Notes under the pieces: model-generated | Told to the model about the DNA's origin: nothing | The model's database searches: none | Seen by the model: the letters and a program-made list of their open reading frames with translations, nothing else | Translations under genes and position numbers: made by a program | Origin: an uncultured Flavobacteriales bacterium | Lineage (GTDB): Bacteria > Bacteroidota > Bacteroidia > Flavobacteriales_D > Sanyastnellaceae | Reading direction: 5' to 3' | NCBI GenBank assembly: GCA_937890245.1 | Contig: CALACF010000335.1 | Location: forward strand, 1-5,514 | DNA: 5,514 bases | Shown: positions 1-5,514 of the stretch, piece by piece | Position numbering within the stretch: position 1 is the first letter of the stretch | Layout of the letters: each line of letters begins with the position of its first letter

Positions 1-1284
1 GAACAATTCGAGTGGGACGCCTGCCACAACCACTACCACTATGAGGGCTACGCAGAGTATGCGCTTTACATAACCGGCGGCGCGCCCATGCCAGAGATTG
101 GCTTCAAAAATGGATTCTGCGTGCTGGACCTCGGATCGTGCAACTACGGTGGCGGACCGCCGAAATATACCTGTGGCAATATGGGCATCTCGGCTGGCTG
201 CCAAGATATCTACTCCCGCTACCTCAATTGCCAGTGGATCGATATCACGGACATCCCCGGGGGCGATTACACCTTGGTGATACGTGTGAATTGGGACTTT
301 AGTCCCGATGCCAATGGTTCATACGAACTCGACTATTCAAACAACGCAGTCGGCCTCTGCTTCAGCTTCGAGCGCGACGGAACGGGCGCCGCAACCAATT
401 TTACGAAAACCCAGGACTGTGAAGTGCCCACCGATTGCGTTGGCAGCCCTTATGGGTCAGCCGTTCCCGACTGCGCCGGCAACTGCCCCGGCTTCGTCAT
501 CAAGGGCGACCTCGACCTTGACGGTGAAGTGGATGCGGACGACCCGCCAGCCTACATTGAGCTTTTGCTCGAGGGCGTCACCTCGGGCGCACCTTGTGCT
601 GACCTGAATGCCGACGGCGAGCTGTCCGTCACGGATGTGGCCCTCGCTGCGGACTGTGCCCACCTCGGCCACAACCACTTGGGCGACGCCGGCGTTGAAA
701 ACCACTGCGACTGGAACGGCCCACTGCTCTCGCCTAACCAAAGCGCTGAGTTCGGCATTTCCATGCCCTACCCCGACTCCTCCTTCGTCGATCTCTGGGT
801 GCACAACCCGACATCTTGGCTCAGCGGCTGGGAAGTCCAACTCAGCGGCGCAACATTCACCGCTGTCGAGCCGCTCTACGACACGCTCGGCTTCCACCAT
901 GCCTACGGCTTCACGCCCGAAGGCTACGTGATGGGCGTCGCGCTTCAGGACAGCTTGCTAGACAAGAGCGCCTCGGCCCAAGCACTTTTGCGCATACACT
1001 TCATCTCGCCTTCTGCAGATGGCGTGTGTCTGGATTACGTGGGCGACGTGACAAATGAAGACCGCCACGACATCAACGCCACAGGCGCTGGTTGCGTCAC
1101 GCCTCAAGTGTGCACGGGCGACATCGATGGCAATGGAAACCGCGACGTCAACGACCTGCTCATCTCTCTGGGCGGCTTTGGCTGTACCGGTGGTGAATGC
1201 GGACCGGCCGACTTGGACAACGACGGCCTGATCGGTGTGAACGACCTGCTTATCTTGCTGAGTCTGTTTGGGCAGCCGTGTTGA
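1..1284 (+). CDS. Secreted lysyl oxidase with dockerin-like and cohesin-like modules (5' end outside window)
   Basis: The visible 427 residues begin inside a lysyl oxidase domain, a copper amine oxidase that converts protein lysines to allysine for cross-linking. Numbering from base 1, HNHYH at residues 9-13 supplies the copper ligands His9, His11 and His13. Lys36 in GFKNGFC and Tyr71 in GCQDIY align with human LOX Lys320 and Tyr355, which form the lysyl tyrosylquinone cofactor; their 35-residue spacing is the same. CQWIDITD (77-84) and the Cys at 8, 40, 47, 58, 67 and 77 also match. Next come a dockerin-like EF-hand pair (loops D170-D181 and D201-D212), a His/Cys-rich stretch (219-236), a cohesin-like beta-sandwich (about 241-360) and a terminal EF-hand pair (D374-D385, D404-D415) ending at Cys427. 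The reading frame is open to base 1, so the start, signal peptide and N-terminal domains lie upstream. No T9SS tail is present. The lysyl oxidase call is strong; the natural substrate is unknown, and cohesin-like is a pattern judgement. Confidence 0.93.
   Translation, partial: EQFEWDACHNHYHYEGYAEYALYITGGAPMPEIGFKNGFCVLDLGSCNYGGGPPKYTCGNMGISAGCQDIYSRYLNCQWIDITDIPGGDYTLVIRVNWDFSPDANGSYELDYSNNAVGLCFSFERDGTGAATNFTKTQDCEVPTDCVGSPYGSAVPDCAGNCPGFVIKGDLDLDGEVDADDPPAYIELLLEGVTSGAPCADLNADGELSVTDVALAADCAHLGHNHLGDAGVENHCDWNGPLLSPNQSAEFGISMPYPDSSFVDLWVHNPTSWLSGWEVQLSGATFTAVEPLYDTLGFHHAYGFTPEGYVMGVALQDSLLDKSASAQALLRIHFISPSADGVCLDYVGDVTNEDRHDINATGAGCVTPQVCTGDIDGNGNRDVNDLLISLGGFGCTGGECGPADLDNDGLIGVNDLLILLSLFGQPC
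1120..1275 (+). repeat. Tandem EF-hand (dockerin-like) repeat at the C-terminus of the lysyl oxidase protein
   Basis: Two copies of a calcium-loop-plus-helix unit lie 90 bp (30 codons) apart. Loop one has acidic or Asn positions D374, D376, N378, D382 and D385; loop two has D404, D406, D408 and D415. Each is followed by a VNDLLI-type helix ending in a Phe-Gly. At DNA level GTxAACGACCTGCT recurs at 1147-1160 and 1237-1250, which suggests an internal duplication. Paired loops of this kind bind calcium in type I dockerins; what they bind in this lineage is not known. Confidence 0.7.
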
Positions 1285-1318
1285 TCGCGTGCGTTAAATT
1301 CGCGCCACGTTTTACACC

Positions 1319-4300
1319 ATGGCTGCAACCAACTCCACCAGCCGGCCCGCTAACAATGTCCGCATTGTAACGGCCGCCTCACTTTTTGACGGCCATGACG
1401 CCGCCATCAACATCATGCGCCGCATCATGCAGCGTTCGGGTTGTGAAATCATTCACTTGGGCCACGACCGGAGCGTGGACGAGGTGGTTTCATGCGCGAT
1501 CCAAGAGGACGCGCAGGCCATCGCGATGACCTCCTATCAGGGCGGACACAACGAGTACTTCAAGTACATGAAGGACCTGCTCGAGGAGCGCGGAGCGGGC
1601 AACATCCGCATTTTTGGTGGAGGCGGCGGCACGATTTTGCCCTCAGAAATTTCAGAGCTGCAGGACTACGGCATCGAACGGATTTACCACCCGGACGACG
1701 GCCGCAAGATGGGCCTGCAGGGCATGATCGATGATTTGGTACAGCGCAGCGATTATCCAACCGTGGCCGAACCAACCGGTGAAATTGACCGGCTCTCAGA
1801 CAAAAATCCGCAAGACATAGCCCGGCTGATTACTGCTGCAGAAATGAGCTTAGCCTCCTTCGCAGACGACCTCGATAAAATCCGCACAAGCGCCGCTTCG
1901 ATGAAAGTGCCTGTGCTCGGCATCACGGGAACGGGCGGTTCGGGCAAAAGCTCGATGGTAGATGAACTGCTGCGCCGCTTCCTGCTGGACCACCCTGAAA
2001 AGCGCATTGCCATCGTATCGGTCGACCCGTCCAAGCGCAAGACGGGCGGCGCCTTACTCGGCGACCGCATCCGGATGAACGCCATTGCAAACGACCGCGT
2101 GTATATGCGCTCACTCGCCACGCGCCAGAGTAACCTCGCGCTGAGCCGCCACGTGGGCGACGCCCTCGACATCTTGAAGGTGGCAGACTTCGATCTCATC
2201 GTCCTAGAGACTTCGGGAATCGGCCAGAGCGACACTGAAATCTTAGACCACAGTGACGTCTCGCTGTACATCATGACGCCCGAGTTTGGAGCGGCAACCC
2301 AGCTTGAGAAAATCGACATGCTGGACTTCGCCGATTTGGTTGCGATCAACAAATTCGACAAGCGAGGCGGGCAAGACGCCCTGCGCGATGTGCGCAAGCA
2401 ATTCAAGCGCAACCACGAACTTTGGGAGGCCGAAGACGATTCGTTGCCCATTTTCGGGACGATCGCCTCACAATTTGGCGACCCCGGCACCAACAACTTG
2501 TACCGCGCGGTGATGGGCACCTTGGTAGAACGTACGGGCGCAGATCTCTCCTCCAGCCTTCCCCAAGAGATCGGATCGAGTGAAAAAGTTCACGTTATAC
2601 CACCCAAGCGCATCCGTTACTTAAGCGAAATCTCAGACGCTGTGCGCGGGTACAATACGTGGGTAGAGTCCCAGGCGGCTATCGCTGGGCGGGTGCAAAC
2701 TTTGACGCGGGCGAAGGATGAGCTTTCGAGTGGGCTAGCGGGCGGCGAGGAGCCACAAGCCGTTGCTGCACTTCAAGCGCGCAAAGCTGAGCTCTTGCTA
2801 GATCTCGACCCCAAGAACTTGCAATGGCTGGAGGCTTGGCCCGAAGAGGCCGCGCGCTACCGTGCCGACGAATTCGTGTTCAAAGTGCGAGGAAAGGAAC
2901 TTCGAATACCAACGACAACGACTTCGCTTTCTCAGCTGCAAATCCCGAAGGTGAGCCTACCGAAACTCGACGGTTGGCGCGATCTGTTGCGCTGGGGTTT
3001 GCAAGAAAACTTGCCCGGACATTTTCCGTTCACCGCCGGGCTGTTTCCGTTCAAGCGCCGGGGCGAAGACCCCACGCGTATGTTCGCTGGCGAAGGCGGA
3101 CCCGAGCGGACCAACCGCCGATTTCACTACGTTTCAGGCGACATGCCGGCCAAGCGCCTTTCGACGGCCTTCGACAGCGTGACCTTGTACGGGCGAGACC
3201 CGGGGCTGCGCCCGGATATCTATGGGAAAATCGGCAACGCGGGGGTCAGCATTTGCTGCTTAGACGATGCAAAGAAGCTCTACAGTGGATTTAATCTTTG
3301 CGACCCTTCGACGAGCGTCTCGATGACGATCAACGGGCCTGCGCCAATGGTACTGGCATTCTTTCTGAACGCCGCAATCGATCAGCTTTGCGAGGATTAC
3401 ATCCGCGAAAACGGCTTGGAGGCGCAAGTTGATCGCTTGCTGAAGGCCCGTTGGGATGACCACAAATTGCCACGACCAGCTTATCAAGGTGCGTTGCCCG
3501 AAGGCAATGACGGGCGGGGACTGATGCTGCTTGGCTGCACCGGCGACGAGGTCTTGGACAGCGCCGTCTACGACCGGTTGTCGGCCGAGGCCCTCACCCA
3601 AGTGCGCGGCACCGTGCAAGCCGACATCTTGAAGGAAGACCAGGCACAGAACACGTGCATCTTTTCTACGGAGTTCGCCCTGCGCCTCATGGGCGATGTA
3701 CAGGCGCATTTCATTGACAAGCAAATCGGCAATTTCTACTCGGTTTCAATCTCTGGGTATCACATCGCTGAGGCGGGGGCGAATCCCATTACGCAATTGG
3801 CATTCACCCTGGCCAATGGATTTACGTATGTAGAATACTACTTGAGCCGCGGGATGGATATCGACGCATTCGGCCCGAACCTGAGCTTCTTCTTCTCGAA
3901 CGGAATCGACCCGGAGTATGCTGTAATCGGGCGGGTGGCCCGCAAAATCTGGGCAAAAGCCATGGACCGCAAATACGGCGCGGGCGACAAGGCACAGAAG
4001 CTCAAATACCACATCCAGACAAGCGGAAGGTCCTTGCATGCACAGGAGATCGACTTCAACGACATTCGCACCACGCTGCAGGCGTTGTACGCGATCTACG
4101 ACAATTGCAACTCACTGCACACCAACGCCTACGACGAAGCCATCACGACGCCGACTGAAGGCAGCGTGCGCCGCGCGATTGCCATACAGCTGATCATCAA
4201 CCGCGAGCTCGGCCTGGCGAAGAACGAAAACCCCTTGCAGGGCGCGTTCATCATCGAAGAGTTGACCGATTTGGTGGAAGAGTCGGTGATGGCCGAATTT

Positions 4301-4705
4301 GACCGCTTGACCGAGCGCGGTGGTGTCTTGGGCGCTATGGAAACGATGTACCAGCGCTCGAAGATCCAAGAGGAAAGCCTGCATTACGAGACGCTCAAGC
4401 ACTCGGGCGAATACCCGATCATCGGGGTCAATACGTTCCTTTCCAAGGAGGGCTCCCCCACCATCGTTCCTGGCGAAGTCATCCGCGCCACGGAAGCTGA
4501 AAAGGGCGAACAGATCAAGAGTGTCGAAGCGCTTCAAGCAGCTTTCAGCAAGCAATCTGGCGCTGCACTCTCCGCTGTACAACACGCCGCCCAACAACAG
4601 GAAAACATCTTCGACGTCTTGATGGACGCAGTGAAGGTCTGCTCCCTCGGCCAGCTATCCGATGCCATGTTCGAGGTCGGCGGTGCGTACCGGCGGAACA
4701 TGTAA
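1319..4705 (+). CDS. icmF: Fused isobutyryl-CoA mutase IcmF (B12 domain, G-protein chaperone, mutase)
   Basis: This 1128-residue cytosolic enzyme interconverts isobutyryl-CoA and n-butyryl-CoA with adenosylcobalamin. The cobalamin-binding domain (about 14-145) has DGHDAA with His26 as lower axial ligand, SYQGGH (72-77) and a Gly run (100-104). A MeaB-like GTPase domain (about 196-400) carries the P-loop GTGGSGKS (204-211), the switch-like ETSGIGQSD (297-305) and NKFD (344-347) for guanine recognition; in this family it gates cofactor loading. A largely helical linker (about 430-530) leads to the TIM-barrel mutase domain, with SGYHIAEAG (812-820; His815 matches methylmalonyl-CoA mutase His244). 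Phe589 in TRMFAG and Gln777 in KEDQAQNT match the isobutyryl-CoA mutase pair (Phe80/Gln198 of Streptomyces IcmA), whereas methylmalonyl-CoA mutase has Tyr/Arg. The protein is full length, ending in the family-typical GGAYRRNM. ATG 1319 is chosen because the B12 domain starts just after it; no Shine-Dalgarno is seen, as is usual in Bacteroidota. It may act in branched-chain or short-chain acyl-CoA metabolism; related acyl-CoAs such as isovaleryl/pivalyl are possible side substrates. Confidence 0.97.
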   Translation: MAATNSTSRPANNVRIVTAASLFDGHDAAINIMRRIMQRSGCEIIHLGHDRSVDEVVSCAIQEDAQAIAMTSYQGGHNEYFKYMKDLLEERGAGNIRIFGGGGGTILPSEISELQDYGIERIYHPDDGRKMGLQGMIDDLVQRSDYPTVAEPTGEIDRLSDKNPQDIARLITAAEMSLASFADDLDKIRTSAASMKVPVLGITGTGGSGKSSMVDELLRRFLLDHPEKRIAIVSVDPSKRKTGGALLGDRIRMNAIANDRVYMRSLATRQSNLALSRHVGDALDILKVADFDLIVLETSGIGQSDTEILDHSDVSLYIMTPEFGAATQLEKIDMLDFADLVAINKFDKRGGQDALRDVRKQFKRNHELWEAEDDSLPIFGTIASQFGDPGTNNLYRAVMGTLVERTGADLSSSLPQEIGSSEKVHVIPPKRIRYLSEISDAVRGYNTWVESQAAIAGRVQTLTRAKDELSSGLAGGEEPQAVAALQARKAELLLDLDPKNLQWLEAWPEEAARYRADEFVFKVRGKELRIPTTTTSLSQLQIPKVSLPKLDGWRDLLRWGLQENLPGHFPFTAGLFPFKRRGEDPTRMFAGEGGPERTNRRFHYVSGDMPAKRLSTAFDSVTLYGRDPGLRPDIYGKIGNAGVSICCLDDAKKLYSGFNLCDPSTSVSMTINGPAPMVLAFFLNAAIDQLCEDYIRENGLEAQVDRLLKARWDDHKLPRPAYQGALPEGNDGRGLMLLGCTGDEVLDSAVYDRLSAEALTQVRGTVQADILKEDQAQNTCIFSTEFALRLMGDVQAHFIDKQIGNFYSVSISGYHIAEAGANPITQLAFTLANGFTYVEYYLSRGMDIDAFGPNLSFFFSNGIDPEYAVIGRVARKIWAKAMDRKYGAGDKAQKLKYHIQTSGRSLHAQEIDFNDIRTTLQALYAIYDNCNSLHTNAYDEAITTPTEGSVRRAIAIQLIINRELGLAKNENPLQGAFIIEELTDLVEESVMAEFDRLTERGGVLGAMETMYQRSKIQEESLHYETLKHSGEYPIIGVNTFLSKEGSPTIVPGEVIRATEAEKGEQIKSVEALQAAFSKQSGAALSAVQHAAQQQENIFDVLMDAVKVCSLGQLSDAMFEVGGAYRRNM

Positions 4706-4742
4706 AGGTCTATAGCCCCAATTGCACGCCTACCTTGGGCGC

Positions 4743-5162
4743 ATGAATCAAACTGTTCGCAACATCCTGGCCGTATTGGCAGGCATTATCTCGTTCATCG
4801 TGGGCATCATGGGCCTGCATGTGCTCACCGGGCTCATCATCGAGATGCCGCCATTTCCTGCAGGCGAGGCTGACACACCTGAAAACTGGGTCGCTTTTAT
4901 GCAAGGGCTCAGCGTCCTTCAAATATTGACGGCCTTGATTTCACACATCGGAGGCACGTTCATCGGTGCCTGGGTTGCGGCTCGGATTTCCAATGACGGG
5001 AAGCTAATCGTTCCGCTGGTCGTTGCCTTTATTGCGATGATTGGGGGCATTCTCAATGTCTTCCAGATTCCCGGACAGCCGCTGTGGTTCATCTTGACAG
5101 ATATCTCGTTCTACTTACCAGCTGGATTGCTGGCGGGGCATCTTGCCGGTCGCAAGCGCTAA
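4743..5162 (+). CDS. Small four-helix integral membrane protein, function unknown
   Basis: The 139-residue product has four hydrophobic segments: about 8-33, 58-80, 88-107 and 114-136. A polar loop rich in Pro and acidic residues (34-50) joins the first two. Gly-rich helix faces (ISHIGGTFIGAWVAARI at 66-82) and a basic C-terminal GRKR are visible. The pattern resembles small uncharacterised inner-membrane proteins that I recall being common in Bacteroidota, but I cannot name a family. ATG 4743 is preferred because the first helix follows at once and a few N-terminal residues suffice; an in-frame TTG at 4722 would add seven residues (HAYLGR plus the initiator) with no gain in signal. It begins 37 bp after icmF on the same strand, so cotranscription is plausible, but no functional tie is evident. 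It is very likely a real gene, given hydrophobic periodicity throughout and no competing frame. Confidence 0.85.
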   Translation: MNQTVRNILAVLAGIISFIVGIMGLHVLTGLIIEMPPFPAGEADTPENWVAFMQGLSVLQILTALISHIGGTFIGAWVAARISNDGKLIVPLVVAFIAMIGGILNVFQIPGQPLWFILTDISFYLPAGLLAGHLAGRKR

Positions 5163-5180
5163 GCGGCAAAAACTTGGCAG

Positions 5181-5223
5181 CAAAAACGCCTGGTCCCTGC
5201 AAAAAATCGCAATGAACCAGGCG
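5181..5223 (-). terminator. Probable intrinsic terminator of the T9SS-cargo gene
   Basis: A perfect 8-bp inverted repeat, CGCCTGGT (5187-5194) and ACCAGGCG (5216-5223), encloses a 21-base loop in which TGC (5198-5200) and GCA (5209-5211) could extend pairing. Read on the minus strand the stem is followed directly by TTTTTG (complement of 5181-5186), the arrangement of a Rho-independent terminator, and it sits 39 bases after the minus-strand stop codon. On the plus strand no T-run follows the stem, so it would serve mainly the minus-strand gene. The large loop lowers certainty. Confidence 0.55.
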
Positions 5224-5262
5224 CTCGAGAATTGCTGAAGCTTGCCACCTCAGCTCTCTCCT

Positions 5263-5514
5263 TTATTCTACCGTAAAGCGGGCCACACGGCGGGCATCGC
5301 CTTGGGTCACGACCAAGAAGTAAGCGCCAGATTGTAGCTTTTCAGCTTCGAGCGTCCAAGCGCTGGCCCCTGTCCAGATATCTTTTGTGAGCACGCGGCC
5401 CAAGATGTCGACCACTTCGACTGTTGCACCTTGGAGTGAGGGGCCCGTGAAGCGAACAACAGCTGTGCCTGTGGCCGAAACAGGATTGGGTTGAATCTGA
5501 AGGTCTACATCTAC
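5263..5514 (-). CDS. C-terminal end of a T9SS-secreted protein (type A sorting domain; start outside window)
   Basis: Reading the minus strand from base 5514 gives 83 residues and a TAA stop at 5265-5263. The segment has the layout of the T9SS type A sorting domain (the TIGR04183 / Por secretion tail type): an opening LQIQPNPVS, a central ATVEVVDILGRVL strand pair, a W-x-L strand, the LQSGAYFLVV hallmark, and a terminal RFTVE. In Bacteroidota this roughly 80-residue beta-sandwich directs proteins across the outer membrane and is then normally removed, with release or lipopolysaccharide anchoring of the cargo. The functional part of the protein lies beyond the right edge, so its activity cannot be given. 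The gene converges on the small membrane-protein gene with 100 bp between the two stops. The closing residues are ARF rather than the more usual KRF, a minor variation. Confidence 0.93.
   Translation of the reverse strand, partial: VDVDLQIQPNPVSATGTAVVRFTGPSLQGATVEVVDILGRVLTKDIWTGASAWTLEAEKLQSGAYFLVVTQGDARRVARFTVE

Noticed and set aside
457..900. A 147-codon open frame on the minus strand
   Set aside because: It is opposite the well-supported EF-hand and beta-sandwich coding region of the lysyl oxidase gene; its Val/Glu/Ala-rich composition mirrors the sense codons and shows no domain.
1267..1302. Possible Bacteroidota-type promoter for icmF: TTTG (1267-1270) and TAAATTCG (1295-1302)
   Set aside because: The -7 box has one mismatch to TAnnTTTG and the 24-base spacing is longer than usual; the -33 element lies inside the upstream coding region. 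Too weak to call without transcript data.
1753..2520. A 255-codon open frame on the minus strand
   Set aside because: It lies wholly opposite the GTPase region of icmF, whose P-loop, switch and NKFD motifs are unmistakable. The minus-strand product is Ser/Arg-rich with no recognisable domain, a typical shadow of GC-rich coding sequence.
4731..4738. TACCTTGG resembling a -7 box before the small membrane-protein gene
   Set aside because: It has one mismatch, no correctly spaced -33 element, and would put transcription start at or beyond the ATG.
5166..5187. Short direct repeat GCAAAAAC at 5166-5173 and 5180-5187
   Set aside because: Two A-rich 8-base copies in a spacer, one overlapping the terminator T-run; no evidence of a functional repeat.
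5234..5254. Inverted repeat GCTGA / TCAGC followed by a pyrimidine-rich stretch, as a plus-strand terminator
   Set aside because: The stem is only 5 bp and the following TCTCTCCTTT is not a clean T-run, so it is not convincing as a terminator for the membrane-protein gene.
361..5354. A 14-base identical match, TTCAGCTTCGAGCG, at 361-374 and 5341-5354
   Set aside because: The copies are sense in one gene and antisense in the other, encode unrelated peptides, and the flanks diverge at once. A single match of this length is not surprising by chance in 5.5 kb.

Overview
The window reads as a piece of a chromosome from the phylum Bacteroidota, most plausibly a marine or aquatic Flavobacteriales-type lineage. 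Three things point there: a type IX secretion system (T9SS) type A C-terminal sorting domain at the right edge, dockerin-like EF-hand repeats of the style common at the ends of secreted Bacteroidota proteins, and start codons without a Shine-Dalgarno sequence. Base composition is fairly GC-rich by eye for Flavobacteriales, so the finer placement is uncertain.

Layout: (1) Bases 1-1284 (+) are the 3' part of a gene for a large extracellular protein. It holds a lysyl oxidase catalytic domain with the copper-binding HxHxH motif and both cofactor residues intact. A dockerin-like EF-hand pair, a cohesin-like beta-sandwich and a second C-terminal dockerin-like pair follow. (2) Bases 1319-4705 (+) are a complete icmF, the fused adenosylcobalamin-dependent isobutyryl-CoA mutase carrying its own G-protein chaperone. 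(3) Bases 4743-5162 (+) encode a small four-helix membrane protein of unknown function. (4) Bases 5263-5514 (-) are the 3' end of a convergent gene for a T9SS-secreted protein. A probable intrinsic terminator for it lies in the 100-bp convergent spacer.

The three plus-strand genes are closely spaced (34 and 37 bp gaps) and could be cotranscribed, but nothing functional obviously joins a secreted lysyl oxidase to a cytosolic acyl-CoA mutase. The most unusual content is the bacterial lysyl oxidase and its modular tail. The icmF is a textbook family member. No RNA genes, mobile elements, CRISPR arrays or integration sites were seen, and no gene-free stretch exceeds about 100 bp.
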